64,000 nt of DNA from Calliopsis andreniformis. Lineage: Eukaryota > Arthropoda > Insecta > Hymenoptera > Andrenidae. The notes beneath the pieces were generated by a model that was given only the letters and a program-made list of their open reading frames with translations, was not told where the DNA came from and did no database searches. This document shows, one piece after another, positions 49,399 through 63,535 of the stretch; positions within the stretch are counted from its first letter, which is position 1; every line of letters starts with the position of its first letter. The DNA lies in NCBI RefSeq assembly GCF_051401765.1, contig NW_027480422.1, positions 22,338,001 to 22,402,000 of the forward strand, in the 5' to 3' direction. Position numbers and translations under genes: made by a program.

Positions 49399-51340
49399 AC
49401 AACGATCTAGATTGAAGCCTAGGTTGCCCGGAACGTAGAAATGACCATTACATTCACACTGTTTGCAATTATTCATTTTATACGATGTGAAAACTATTGT
49501 ATTTATTACGTACTTTATGCTCCTGGCGTTGACTTCTAAGGCCGTAGCTATTCGATCTGGTGGAGCGACGCCCTAGAGTGAAGCCTAAGTTTCCCGGAAC
49601 GTAGAAGTGTCCATTACTTTCACTGTGGTTGCAATTATTCCTGTTATACGATGGAAAAACTGTTGTGTTTATATTGTATTTTGTGCATCTGGCGTTGACT
49701 TCTAAGGCCGTAGCTATCCGATCTGGTCGAGCAACGCCCTAGAGTGAAGCCTAGGTTTCCCGGAACGTAGAAATGACCATTACTTTCGCTCTGGTTGCAA
49801 TTATTCCTGTTATACGATGGAAAAACTGTTGGTTATATATTGTATTTTATGCTTCTGGCATTGACTTCTTATGCCCTAATTATTCGATCTGGTGGAACAA
49901 CAGCCTAGATTGAAACCTAGGTTGCCCGGAACGTAGAAATGACCATTAATTTCACACTGTTTGAAATTATTCATTTTATACGATGCAAATACTGTTGTGT
50001 TTATATTGTATTTTGTGCATCTGGCGTTGACTTCTAAGGCCGTAGCTATCCGATCTGGTGGAGCAACGCCCTAGAGTGAAGCCTAGGTTTCGCGGAACGT
50101 AGAAATGACCATTACTTTCACACTGGTTGCAATTATTCCTGTTATACGACGGAAAAACTGTTGTGTTTATATTGTGTTTTGTGCATCTGGCGTTGACTTC
50201 TAAGGCCGTAGCTATCCGATCTGGTGGAGCAACGCCCTAGAGTGAAGCCTAGGCTTCCCGGAACGTAGAAATGACCATAACTTTCACACTGGTTGCAATT
50301 ATTCGTTTTATACGATGGAAAAGCTGTTGTATTTATATTGTGTTTTATGCTTCTGGCGTTGACTTCTTAGGCCCTAACTATTTGATCTGGTGGAGCAACG
50401 CCCTAGAGTGAAGCCTAGGTTGCACGGAACGTAGAAATGACCATTACTCTCACACTGGTTGCAATTACTCCTATTATACGATGGAAAAACTGTTGTATCT
50501 TTATTGTATTTTATGCATCGGGCGTTGACTTCTAAGGCCGTAGCTATTCGATGTGTTGGAGCAACGCCCTAGAGTGAAGCCTAGGTTGACCGGAACGTAG
50601 AAATGACCATTATTTTCACACTGGTTGCAATTATTCCTGTTATACGATGAAAAACTGTTGCATCTTTATTGTATTTTATGCATGGTGCGTTGACTTCTAA
50701 GGCCCTAACCATTCGATCTGGTGGAGCCACGCCCTAGAGTGAAGCCTAGGTTTCCCGGAACGTAGAAGTGGCCATCACTTTCACACCGGATGCAATTATT
50801 CGTTTTATACGAAGGAAAAACTGATGTATTCATATTGTATTTTATGCTTCTGGGGTTGACTTCTTAGGCCATAACTATTCGATCTGGTGGAACAACGCCC
50901 TAGATTGAAGCCTGTGTTGCCCGGAACGTAGAAATGACTACTACTTTCACACTGGTTGCAATTATTCATTTTATACGATGGAAAAACTGTTGTACTTTTA
51001 TTGTATTTTATGCTTCTGGCGTTGACTTCTAAGGCCGTAGCTATTCGATGTGGTGCAGCAACGCCCTACTGTGAAGCCTAGGTTGCCCGGAACGTAGAAA
51101 TGGCCATTACTTTCACAATGGTTGGAATTATTCCTGTTATACGATGAAAGACTGTTGTATTTTTATTGTATTTTATGCTTCTGCCGTTGAATTCTAATTC
51201 CCTAGCTATTCGATCTGGAGGAGCTACGCCCTAGAGTGAAGCCTAGGTTGCACGGAACGTAGAAATGACTACCACTTTCACACTGGTTGCAATCATTTCT
51301 GTTATACGATGGAAAAACTGTTGTATTTATTTTGTATTTT
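49399..51340 (+). repeat. Right end of the 31-mer HOR family
   Basis: About 12 monomers related to 35.5-36.2 kb and then to 33.8-34.9 kb. Markers are GTTGGTTATATATTG (49829), TCGCTCTGGTTGC, GGAACAACAGCCTAG, GCATCGGGCGTTGAC, GCTTCTGGGGTTGAC and CTGCCGTTGAATTCTAATTC. Slight changes (GCATGGTGCG, AATCATTTCTG) show it is not one of the near-identical 5140-bp copies. No full unit follows. Confidence 0.7.
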
Positions 51341-53880
51341 ATGCTTCGGGCGTTGACTTCTAAGGCCCTAACTGTTCGATCTGGTGGAACAACGCCCTAG
51401 AGTGAAGCCTAGGTTGCCCGGAACGTAGAAATGGCCATTACTTTCACACTGGATGCAATTATTCGTTTTATACGATGGAAAAACTGTTGTATTTTTATTG
51501 TATTTTATGCTCCTGGCGTAGACTTCTATGGCCCTATCTATTCGATCTGGTGGAGCAACGCCCTAGAGTGAAGCCTAGGTTGCCCGGAACGTAGAAATGA
51601 CAATAACTTTCACACTGGTTGCAATTATTCGTGTTATACGATGGAAAAACTGTTGTATTTTTATCGTATTTTATGCTTCTGGCGTTGACTTCTTAGGCCC
51701 CAACTATTCGATCTGGTGGAGCAACGCCCTAGAGTGAAGCCTAGGTTGCCCGTAACGTAGAAATGACCATTACTTTCACATTGTTTGCAATTATTCATTT
51801 TATACGATGGAGAAACCCTTGTATTTGTATAGTATTTTATGCTTCTGGCATTGACTTCTAAGGCCGTAGCTGTTAGATGTGGTGGAGCAACGCCCTGGAT
51901 TTAAGCCTAGGTATCCCGGAACATAGAAATGACCATTACTTTCACACTGGCTGCAATTATTCGTTTTATACGATGGAAAAGCTGTTGTATTTATATTGTG
52001 TTTTATGCTTCTGGCGTTGACTTTTTAGGCCCTAACTATTCGATGTGGTGGAACAACGCCTTAGATTGAAGCCTAGGTTGCCCGGAACGTAGAAATGTCT
52101 ACTACTTTCACACTGGTTGCAATTATTCATTTTATACGATGGAAAAACTGTTGTATGTTTATTGTATTTTATGCTTCTGGCGTTGGCTTCTAAGGCCGTA
52201 GCTATTCGATGTGTTGGAGCAACGCCCTAGAGTGAAGCCTAGGTTGCCCGGAACGTAGAAATGACCATTACTTTCACACTGGTTGCAATTATTCCTGTTA
52301 TAAGATGTAAAACTGTTGTATCTTTATTGTATTTTATGCATCGGGCGTTGACTTCTAAGGCCCTAACTACTCGATCTGGTGGAGCAACGCCCTAGTGTGA
52401 AGCGTAGGTTGCCCGGAACGTAGAAATGGCCATTACTTGCACACCGGTTGCAATTATTCGTTCTATACGATGGAAAAACTGTTGTATTTGTTTTGTATTT
52501 TATGCTTCTGGCGTTGACTTCTAAGGCCCTAACAATTCGGTCTGGAGGAACAACGACCTAGAGTGAAGCCTAGGTCGACCAGGACGTAGAAATGACCATC
52601 ACTTTCACACTGGTTGCAATTATTCGTGTTATACGATGGAACAGCTGTTGCATTTTCATTGTATTTTACGCTTCGGTCGTTGACATCTAAGGCCCTAACT
52701 ATTCGATCTGGTGGAGCAACACCCTAGGGTGAAGCCTAGGTTGCCCGGAATGTAGAAATGACCATAACTTTCACACTGGTTGCAATTATTCGTTTTATAC
52801 GATGGAAAAGCTGTTGTATTTATATTGTGTTTTATGCTTCTGGCGTTGACTTCTTAGGCCCTAACTATTTGATCTGGTGGAGCAACGCCCTAGAGTGAAG
52901 CCTAGGTTGCACGGAACGTAGAAATGATCATAACTTGCACACTGGTTGCAATTATTCGTTTTATACGATGGAAAAACTGTTGTACTTTTATTGTATTTTA
53001 TGCTTCTGGCGATGACTTCTAAGGCTGTAGCTATTCGATCTGGAGGAGCTACGCCCTAGAGTGAAGCCTAGGTTGCCCGGAACGTAGAAATGACTACCAC
53101 TTTCACACTGGTTGCAATTATTTCTGTTATACGATGGAAAAACCTGTTGTATTTATTTTGTATTTTATGCTCCGGGCGTAGACTTCTAAGGCACTAGATA
53201 TTCGAACTGGCGGAGCAACGACATAGAGTGAAGCGTAGATTGCCCGGAACGTAGAAATGGCCATTACTTGCACACTGGATGCAGTTATTCGTTTTATACG
53301 ATGCAAAAACCGTTGTATTTATATTGTATGTTATGCTTCTGGCGTTGACTTCTTAGGCCCTTGCTATTCGATCTGGTGGAACAACGCCCTATATTAAATC
53401 CTAGGTTGCCCGGAACGTAGAAATGACCATAACTTTCACACCGGTTTCAATTACTCCTGTTATACGATGGAAAATCTGTTGTATCTTTATTGTCTTTTAT
53501 GCTTCGGGCATTGACTTCTAAGGCCCTAACTGTTCGATCTGGTGGAACAATGCCCTAGAGTGAAGCCTACGTTGCCCGGAACGTTGAAATGGCCATTACT
53601 TTCACACTGGATGCAATTATTCGTTTTATACGATGGAAAAACTGTTGTATTTTTATTGTATTTTATGCTCCTGGCGTAGACTTCTATGGCCCTATCTATT
53701 CGATCTGGTGGAGCAATGCCCTGGAGTGAAGCCTAGGTTGCCCGGAACGTAGAAATGACTATCACTTTCACACTGGTTGCAATTATTCGTGTTATACGAT
53801 GGAAAAACTGTTGCATTTTCATTGTATTTTATGCTTCGAGCGTTGACTTCTAAGGCCCTAACTATTCGATCTGGTGGAAC
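51341..53880 (+). repeat. Distant copy of the 23-25 kb hybrid block
   Basis: Matches about 22.8-25.2 kb at an offset of about 28518 bp: GGAGAAACCC at 23291 and 51809, TCTACTACTTTC at 23580 and 52098, TCGACCAGG at 24057 and 52574, CTATATTAAATCC at 24870 and 53389. A third relative covers 31.94-33.48 kb. Some changes are private to this copy (GATTTAAGCCTAGG, AAAAACCTGTTG). It shows that HOR blocks are shared across at least 28 kb, past unrelated HOR families. Confidence 0.8.
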
Positions 53881-55485
53881 AACGCCTTAGATTGATGCCT
53901 ATGTTGCCCGGAACGTAGAAATGACTACTACTTTCACACTGGTTGCAATTATTCATTTTATACGATGGAAAAACTGTTTACTTTTATTGTATTTTATGCT
54001 TCTGGCGTTGACTTCTAAGGCTGTAGCTATTCGATGTGGTGCAGCAACGCCCTAGTGTGAAGCCTAGGTTGCCCGGAACGTAGAAATGACTACTACTTTC
54101 ACTCTGGTTGCAATTATTCATTTTATACGATGGAAAAACTGTTGTATTTTTATTGTATTTTATGCTTCTGGCGTTGACTTCTAAGGCCGTAGCTGTTCGA
54201 TGTGTTGGAGCAACGCCCTAGAGTGATGCCTAGGTTGCCCGGAACGTAGAAATGACCAGTACTTTCACACTGGTTGCAATTATTCCTGTTATACGATGGA
54301 AAAACTGTTGGATATATATTGTATTTTATGCTTCTGGCGTTGACTTCATAGGCCCTAATTATTCGGTCTGGTGGAACAACAGCCTATATTGAAGCCTAGG
54401 TTGTCCGGAACGTAGAAATGACCATTACTTTCACACTGTTTGAAATTATTCATTTTATACGATGCAAATACTGTTGTACTTATAATGTATTTTATGCTTC
54501 TGGCGTTGACTTCTACGGCCGTAGCTATTCTATCTGGTGGAGCAACGCCCTAGAGTGAAGCCTAGGTTGCCCGGAACGTAGAAATGGCCATTACTTTCAC
54601 ACTGGTTGCAATTATTCCTGTTATACGATGGAAAAACTGTTGTATCTATATTGTATTTTATGCTTCTGGCGTTGACTTCCAAGGCCGTAGCTATTCGATC
54701 TGGTGGAGCAACGACATAGAGTGAAGCCTAGGTTGCACGGAACGCAGAAATGACCATTACTTTCACACTGTTTCCAATTATTCATTTTATACGATGGAAA
54801 CACTGTTGTATTTGTTTTGTATTTTATGCTTTTGGCGTTGACTTCTTAGGCCGTAACAATTCGATCTGGCGGAACAACGCCCTAGAGTGAAGCCTAGGTT
54901 GCCCGGAACGTAGAAATGACCATTACATTCACACTGTTTGTAATTATTCACTATATACGATGTGAAAACTGTTGTGTTTATAATGTATTTTATGCTCCTG
55001 GCGTTGACTTCTAAGGCCGTAGCTATTCGATCTGGTGGAGCGACGCCCTAGAGTGAAGCCTAGTTTGCCCGGAACGTGGAAATGACCAGTACTTTCACAC
55101 TGGCTGCAGTTATTCCTGTTATACGATGGAAAAACTGTTGTATCTATATTGTATTTTATGCTTCTGGCGTTGACTTCTAAGGCCGTAGCCATCCGATCTG
55201 GTGGAGCAACGCCCTAGAGTGAAGCCAAGGTTTCCCGGAACGTAGAAATGACCATTACTTTCACACTGGTTCACAATTATTCCTGTTATACGATGGAAAA
55301 ACTGTTGGATATATATTGTATTTCATGATCCTGCCGTTGACGTATTAGGCCCTAATTATGCTATCTGGTGGAACAACGACCTAGATTGAAGCCTAGGTTG
55401 CCCGGAACGTAGAAATGACCATTAATTTCACACTGTTTGAAATTATTCATTTTATACGATGCAAATACTGTTGTATTTATAATGT
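53881..55485 (+). repeat. Transition from HOR to divergent satellite at the right
   Basis: Opens with a block like 28.85-29.2 kb (CTTAGATTGATGCCTATG, CTGTTTACTTTTATTG; offset about 25037). It continues with monomers like 29.6-30.1 and 44.3-44.9 kb (GTTGTATTTGTTTTGTATT; CACTATATACGATGTG). Similarity to any one HOR then breaks up. An insertion in GGTTCACAATTATTCC near 55268 is private. Confidence 0.65.
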
Positions 55486-56320
55486 ATTTTATGCTTCTGG
55501 CGTTGACTTCTAAGGCCGTAGCTATTCTATCTGGTGGAGCAACGCCCTAGAGTGAAGCCCAGGTTTCCCGGAACGTAGAGATGACCATTACTTTCACACT
55601 GGTTGCAATTATTCCTGTTATACGGTGGAAAAACTGTTGTATTTGTATTGTCTTTTATGCTTCTTGCGTTGACTTCTAAGGCCGTAGCTATTCGATCTGG
55701 TGGAGCAACGCCCTAGAGTGAAGCGTAAGATGCCCGGAACGTAGAAATGGCCATTACTTTCACACTGGTTGCAATTATTCCTGTTATACGATGGAAATAC
55801 TGTTGTATTTATATTGTATTTTATGCTTCTGGCGTTGACTTCTAAGGCCGTAGCTATTCGATCTGGTGGAGCGACGCCCTAGAGTGAAGGCTAGGTTGCA
55901 CGGAACGTAGAAGTGACCATTACTTTCACACTGTTTCCAATTATTCATTTTATACGATGGAAACACTGTTGTATTTGTTTTGTATTTTATGCTTCTGGCG
56001 TTGACTTCTAAGGCCGTAGCTATTCTATCTGGTGGAGCAACGCCCTAGAGTGAAGCCCAGGTTTCCCGGAACGTAGAGATGACCATTACTTTCACACTGG
56101 TTGCAATTATTCCTGTTATACGATGGAAAAACTGTTGTATTTATATTGTCTTTTATGCTTCTTGCGTTGACTTCTAAGGCCGTAGCTATTCGATCTGGTG
56201 GAGCAACGCCCTAGAGTGAAGCGTAAGATGCCCGGAACGTAGAAATGGCCATTACTTTCACACTGGTTGCTATTATTCCTGTTATACGATGGAAATACTG
56301 TTGTATTTATATTGTATTTT
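55486..56320 (+). repeat. Tandem 498-bp (3-monomer) duplication
   Basis: GCTATTCTATCTGGTGG at 55521 recurs at 56019, exactly 498 bp on. Both copies continue with AAGCCCAGGTTTCCCGG, ACGTAGAGATGACC, TATTGTCTTTTATGCTTC, TTGCGTTGAC, AAGCGTAAGATGCCCGG and GATGGAAATACTG. The copies differ at scattered bases (ATACGGTGG against ATACGATGG). A weaker third match lies near 62275-62460 (CTAATATGCCCGG). Confidence 0.8.
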
Positions 56321-57029
56321 ATGTTTCGGGCGCTGACTTCGAAGGCCCTAACAATTCTATCTGGTGGAGCAACGCCCTAGGGTGCAGCCTAGGTTGACCG
56401 GGACGTAGAAATGACCATAACTTTCACACCCGTGCAATTATTCGTTTGATACGATTGAAAAACTGTTGTATTTGTTTTGTATTTTATGCTTCTGGCGCTG
56501 ACTTCTTAGTCCCTTACTATTCGATCTGGTTGAACAACGCCCTAGATTGAAGTCTAGGATGCCCGGAATGTAGAAATGACTGTTTCTTTCACACTGGTTG
56601 CAATTATTCCAGTTGTACGATGGAAAAACTGTTGTATATTTATTGTATTTTACGCTTCGGTCGTTGATTTCTAAGGCCCTAACTACTCGATCTGGTGGGG
56701 CAACGTCCAAGAGTGAAGCCTATGTTGCCCGGAACGTAGAAACGACCATTGGTTTCACACTGGTTGCAATTATTCGTTTTATACGATGGAAAAACTGTTG
56801 TATTTATTTTGTATTTTATGCTCCTGGCGTTGACTTCACAGGCTCTCAATATTCGATCGGGTGGGCCAACGCCCTAGTGTGAAGCCTAGGTTGCCTGGAA
56901 CGTAGAAATGACCATTACCTTCACAGTGTTTGCAATTATTCATTTTATACGCTGGAGACACCCTTGTATTTATATTGTATGTTATGCTTCTGGCGTTGAC
57001 TTCTTAGGCCCTTGCTATTTGATCTGGTG

Positions 57030-57890
57030 GAACAACGCCCTAGATTGAATACTAGGTTGCCCGGAACGTAGAAATGATTATCACTTTCACATTGGATGCA
57101 ATTATTCGTTTTATACGATGGAACAGCTGTTGTATATATATTCTGTTTTATGCTTCTGGCGTTGACTTCTTAGGCCCTAACTATTCAATCTAGTGCGGCA
57201 ACGCACTAGAGTCAAGCCTAGGTTGCACGGAACGTAGAAATGACCATTACTTTCACACTGTTTGCAATAATTCATTTTATACGGTGGAAAAGCTGTTGTA
57301 TTTTTATTGTATATTATGCCCCGGGCGGAGGCTTCTAAGGCCCTAGCTATTCGATCCGGTGGAGCAACTCCCTACAGTGAAGACTAGGTTGCCTGGAACG
57401 TAGAAATGACTATCACTTTCACACTGGTTGCGATTATTCGTGTTGTACGATGGAAAAACCGTTGCACTTTCATTGTATTTTATGCTCCTGGCGTTGACTT
57501 CATAGGCTCTGAATATTCGATCTGGTGGGCCAACGCCCTAGAGTGAAGCCTAGGTTGCCCGGAACGTAGAAATGACCATTACCTTCACACTGTTTGCTAT
57601 TATTCATTTTATACGATGAAGACACCCTTGTATTTGTATTGTATTTTATGCTTCTGGCATTGACTTGTAAGGCCGTAGCTATTAGATGTGGTGGAGCAAC
57701 GCCCTGGAGTGAAGCCTAGGTATCCCGGAAAGTAGAAATGACCATAACTTTCACACCCGTGCAATTATTCGTTTTATACGATGGAAAAACTGTTGTATTT
57801 GTTTTGTATTTTGTGCTTCTGGCGCTGACTTCTTAGTCCCTTACTATTCGATCTGGTTGAACAACGCCCTAGATTGAAGCCTAGGTTGCC
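57030..57890 (+). repeat. 0.86-kb block, copy 1 (offset 5645 bp)
   Basis: Recurs at 62675-63535. Shared rare variants are AGATTGAATACTAGG, GTATATATATTCTGTTTT, ATCTAGTGCGGCAACGC, GTATATTATGCCCCGGGCG, GTGTTGTACGATGG and CACACCCGTGCAATTATTC. Single-base differences are frequent enough (TTGATCTGG against TCAATCTGG; GGCGGAGGCTTC against GGCGTAGGCTTC) that the duplication looks older than the 5140-bp one. Confidence 0.82.
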
Positions 57891-60800
57891 CGGAACGTAG
57901 AAATGACCATTACTTTCACACTGGTTGCAATTATTCCTGTTATACGATGGAAAAATCGTTGTATCTATATTGTATTTTATGCTTCTGGCGTTGACTTCTA
58001 AGGCCGTAGCTATTCGATCTGGTGGAGCAACGCCCTAGAGTGAAGCCTAGGTTGCACGGTACGTAGAAATGACCATTACTTTGACACTGTTTCCAATTAT
58101 TCATTTTATACGATGGAAACACTGTTGTATTTGTTTTGTATTTTATGCATTTGGCGTTGACTTCTTAGACCGTAACAATTCGATCTGGTGGAACAACGCC
58201 CTAGAGTGAAGTCTAGGTTGCCCGGAACGTAGAAATGACCATTACATTCACACTGTTTGTAATTATTCACTATATACGATGTGAAAACTGTTGTGTTTAT
58301 AATGTATTTTATGCTCTTGGCGTTGACTTCTAAGGCCGTAGCTATTCGATCTGGTGGAGCGACGCCTTAGAGTGAAGCCTAGATTGCCCGGAACGTGGAA
58401 ATGACCAGTACTTTCACACTGGCTGCAGTTATTCCTGTTATACGATTTGAAAAACTGTTGTATTCTTATTGTATTTTTTGCTTCTGGCTTTGAATTCTAA
58501 GTCCCTAGCTATTCGATCTGGTGGAGAAACGCCCCAGTGTGAAGCCTAGGTTGCCCGGAACGTAGAAATGACCAGCACTTTCACACTGGTTGCAATTATT
58601 CCTGTTATACGATGGAAAAACTGTTGGTTATATATTGTATTTTATGCTTCTGGCATTGACTTCTTAGGCCCTAATTATTCGATCTGGTGGAACAACAGCC
58701 TAGATTGAAGCCTAGGTTGCCCGGAACGTAGAAATGACCATTAATTTCACACTGTTTGAAATTATTCATTTTATACGATGCAAATACTGTTGTTTTTATT
58801 TTGTATTTTGTGCATCTGGCGTTGACTTCTAAGGCCGTAGCTATCCGATCTGGTGGAGCAACGCCCTAGAGTGAAGCCTAAGTGTCCCAGAACGTAGAAA
58901 TGTCCATTACTTTCACAGTGGTTGCAATTATTCCTGTTATACGATGGAAAGACTGTTGTGTTTATATTGTATTTTGTGCATCTGGCGTTGACTTCTAAGG
59001 CCGTAGCTATCCGATCTGGTGGAGCAACGCCCTAGAGTGAAGCCTAGGTTTCCCGGAACGTAGAAATGACCATTACTTTCACACTGGTTGCAATTATTCC
59101 TTTTATACGTTGGAAAAACTGTTGGTTATATATTGTATTTTATGCTTCTGGCATTGACTTCTTAGGACCTAATTATTCGATCTGGTGGAACAACGCCCTA
59201 GATCGAATCCTAGGTTGCCCGGATCGTAGAAATGACCATTACCTTCACACTGATTGCAATTATTCATTTTATACGATGGACAAACAGTTGTATTCTTATC
59301 GTATTTTATGCTTCTGGCGTTGAGATTCTCAGGCCCTAACTATTCGATCTGGTGGAGCAACGCCCTGGAGTGATGCCTAGGTATCCCGGAACGTAGAAAT
59401 GATCATCACTTTCACACTGGTTGCAATTATTCGTTTTATAGCATGGAACAGCTGTTGTATTTATATTGTGTATTATGTTTCTGGCGTTGACTTCTGAGGC
59501 CCTAACCATTCGGTCTGGCGGAGCAGCTCCCTAGAGTGAAGCCTAGGTTGCCCGGAACGTAGAAATGACCATTAACTTCACACTGATTGCAAATATTCAT
59601 TTTATACGATGGAAAAACTGTTGTATTTTGATTGTATTTTATGCTTCGGGCGTTGACTTCTAAGGCCATAACTATTCGATGTGGTGGAGCAACGCCCTAG
59701 AGTCAAGCGTAGGTGGCCCGGAACGTAGAAATGACCATAGCTTTCACACTGGTTTCAATTATTCGTTTTATACGATGGTAAAACTGTTGAATTTATTTTG
59801 TATTTTATGCTTCGGGCGTTGACTTCTAAGGCCCTAACTATTCGATCTGGTGGAGCAACGCCCTAGAGTGAAGCCTAGTTTGCCTGGAACGTAGAAATGC
59901 CCATTACTTTCACACTGGATGCAATTATTCGTTTTATACGATGAAAAAACTGTTGTATTTATATTGTATTTTATGCTTCGGGCGTTGACTTCTAAGGCCC
60001 TAACTATTCGATCTGGTGGAGCAACGCCCTAGAGTGAAGCCTAGGTTGCCTGGGACAGAGAAATGGCCATTACTTTGACACTGGATGCAATTATTCGTTT
60101 TATACAATGGACAAACAGTTGTATCTATATTGTATGTTCTGCTTCTGGCGTTGACTTCTTAGGCCCTTGCTATTCGATCTGGTGGAACAACGCCCTAGAT
60201 TGAATCCTAGGTTGTCCAGATCGTAGAAATGACCATTACCTTCACACTGATTGCAATTATTCATTTTATACAATGGACAAACAGTTGTATTCTTATCGTA
60301 TTTTATGCTTCTGGCGTTGACTTCTTAGGCTCTAACTATTCGATCTGGTGGAGCAACGCCCTAGAGCGAAGCCTAGGTTTCCTGGAACGTAGAAATGACC
60401 ATTACTTTCACACTGGTTGCAATTATTCCTGTTATACGATGGAAAAACTGTTGCATTTATATTGTATTTTATGCTTCTGGTGTTGCCTTCTAAGGCCGTG
60501 GCTATTCGATCTGGTGGAGCAACGCCCTAGAGAAAGGCCTAGGTTTCCCGGAACGTAGAAATGACCATTGCCTTCACACTAGTAGCAATTATTCCTGTTA
60601 TACGATGGAAAAACTGTTGTATTTATGTTGTATTTTATGCTCCTGGCGTTGACTTCTTAGGGCCCAACTATACGATCTGGTGGAACAACGCCCTACAGTG
60701 AAGCCTAGGTTGCCCGGAACGTAGAAATGACCATTACCATCACACAGATTGCAATTATTCATTTTATACAATGGACAAACAGTTGCATTTTTAATGTATT

Positions 60801-62674
60801 TTATGCTGCGGGCGTAGACTTCTAAGGCCCTAGCTATTCGATCTGGTAGTGCAACGCCCTAGAGTGAAGCCTAGGTTTCCCGGAACGTAGAAATGACCAT
60901 TACTTTCACACCGGTTGCAATTATTCCTGTTATACGATGGAAAAACTGTTGCATTTTTATTTTATTTTAGGCGTCTGGCGTTGACTTCTAAGGCCCTAGC
61001 TATTCGGTCTGGTGGTGCGACGCCCAAGAGTGAAGCCTAGGTTGCCCGGAACGTAGAAATGACCATTACTTTCACACTGGTTGCAATTACTCCTGTTATA
61101 CAATGGAAAAACTTCTGTATTGATATTGTATTTTCCGCTTCTGGCGTTGACTTCTATGGCCCTAGCTATTCGATCAGGTGCAGGAACGCCCTAGAGTGAG
61201 GCCTGGGTTGCACGGAACGTAGAAATGACCATTACTTTCACACTGTTTGCAATTATTCATTTTATACGATGGAAAAACTGTTGTATTTGTTTTGTATTTT
61301 ATGTTCCTGGCGTTGGCTGCTAAGGCCGTAGCTATTCGATCTGGTGGAGCAACGCCCTAGAGTGAAGCCTAGGTATCCCGGAACGTAGAAATGACTACTA
61401 CTTTCACACTGGTTGCATTTATTCGTTTTATACGATGGAAAAGCTGTTGCATTTATTTTGTATTCTATGCTTATGGCGTTGACTTCATAGGCCCTGAATA
61501 TTCGATCTGGTGGCGCAACGCCCTAGAGTGAAGCCTAGGTCGCCCGGAACGTAGAAATGACCATTACTTTCACACTGTTTGCAATTATTCATTTTATACG
61601 ATGGAGAAGCACTTGTATTTGTATTGTATTTTATGCTTCTGGCATTGACTTCTAAGGCCGTAGCTATTAGATGTGGTGCAGCAACGCCCTGGAGTGAAGC
61701 CTAGGTATCCCGGAACATAGAAATGATCATCACTTTCACACTGGTTGCAATTATTCGTTTCATAGGATGGAACAGCTGTTGTATTTATATTGTGTATTAT
61801 GCTTCTGGCGTTGACTTCTGAGGCCCTAACAATTCGGTCTGACGGAGCAACGCCCTAGAGTGAAGCCTAGGTTGCCCGGAACGTAGAAATGACCATAACT
61901 TTCACACTGGTTGCAATTATTCCTGTTATACGATGGAAAAACTGTTGTGTCTATATTGTATTTTATGCTTCTGGCGTTGACTTCTAAGGCCGTAGCTATT
62001 CGATCTGGTGGAGCAACGCCCTATAGTGAAGCCTAGGTTGCACGGAACGTAGAAATGACCATTACTTTCACACTGTTTCCAATTATTCATTTTATACGAT
62101 GGAAACACTGTTTTATTTATAATGTATTTTATGCTCCTGGCGTTGACTTCTAAGGCCGTAGCTATTCGATCTGGTGGAGCGACGCCCTAGAGTGAAGCCT
62201 AAGTTTCCCGGAACGTAGAAATGTCCATTACTTTCACAGTGGTTGCAATTATTCCTGTTATACGATGGAAAAACTGTTGTATTTATATTGTCTTTTATGC
62301 TTCTTGCGTTGACTTCTAAGGCCGTAGCTATTCGATCTGGTGGAGCAACGCCCTAGAGTGAAGCCTAATATGCCCGGAACGTAGAAATGGCCATTACTTT
62401 CACACTGGTTGCAATTATTCCTGTTATACGATGGAAATACTGTTGTATTTATATTGTATTTTATGCTTCTGGCGTTGACTTCTAAGGCCGTAGCTATTCG
62501 ATCTGGTGGAGCAACGCCCTAGAGTGAAGCCTAGGTTGCACGGAACTTAGAAGTGGCCATTAGTTTCACACTGTTTCCAATTATTCATTTTATACGATGG
62601 AAACACTGTTGTATTTGTTTTGTATTTTATGCTTCTGGCGTTGACTTCTTAGGCCCTTGCTATTCAATCTGGTG

Positions 62675-63535
62675 GAACAACGCCCTAGATTGAATACTAG
62701 GTTGCCCGGAACGTAGAAATGACTATCACTTTCACATTGGATGCAATTATTCGTTTTATACGATGGAACAGCTGTTGTATATATATTCTGTTTTATGCTT
62801 CTGGCGTTGACGTCTTAGGCCCTAACTATTCGATCTAGTGCGGCAACGCCCTAGAGTCAAGCCTAGGTTGCACGGAACGTAGAAATGACCATTACTTTCA
62901 CACTGTTTGCAATTATTCATTTTATACGGTGGAAAAACTGTTGTATTTTTATTGTATATTATGCCCCGGGCGTAGGCTTCTAAGGCCCTAGCTATTCGAT
63001 CCGGTGGAGCAACTCCCTACAGTGAAGCCTAGGTTGCCCGGAACGTAGAAATGACTATCACTTTCACACTGGTTGCAATTATTCGTGTTGTACGATGGAA
63101 AAACCGTTGCACTTTCATTGTATTTTATGCTCCTGGCGTTGACTTCATAGGCTCTGAATATTCGATCTGGTGGGCCAACGCCCTAGAGTGAAGCCTAGGT
63201 TGCCCGGAACGTAGAAATGACCATTACCGTCACACTGTTTGCTATTATTCATTTTATACGATGGAGACACCCTTGTATTTGTATTGTATTTTATGCTTCT
63301 GGCATTGACTTCTAAGGCCGTAGCTATTAGATGTGGTGGATCAACGCCCTGGAGTGAAGCCTAGGTATCCCGGAAAGTAGAAATGACCATAACTTTCACA
63401 CCCGTGCAATTATTCGTTTTATACGATGGAAAAACTGTTGTATTTGTTTTGTATTTTGTGCTTCTGTCGCTGACTTCTTAGTTCCTTACTATTCGATCTG
63501 GTTGAACAACGCCCTAGATTGAGGCCTAGGTTGCC
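62675..63535 (+). repeat. 0.86-kb block, copy 2 (offset 5645 bp)
   Basis: Partner of 57030-57890; the offset is 5645 at both the left marker (57041 and 62686) and the right marker (57754 and 63399). It includes about five monomers and keeps the partner's internal 3-bp deletion. Sequence on both sides is unrelated beyond normal monomer similarity. Confidence 0.82.

Noticed and set aside
60229..60558. Plus-strand open frame of 109 codons rich in hydrophobic residues, which could look like a membrane protein
   Set aside because: The hydrophobic stretches come from the A+T-rich half of the monomer and recur in every open copy (for example 4995-5267, 32697-32954, 59066-59323). It spans two monomers and ends by phase, like the rest.
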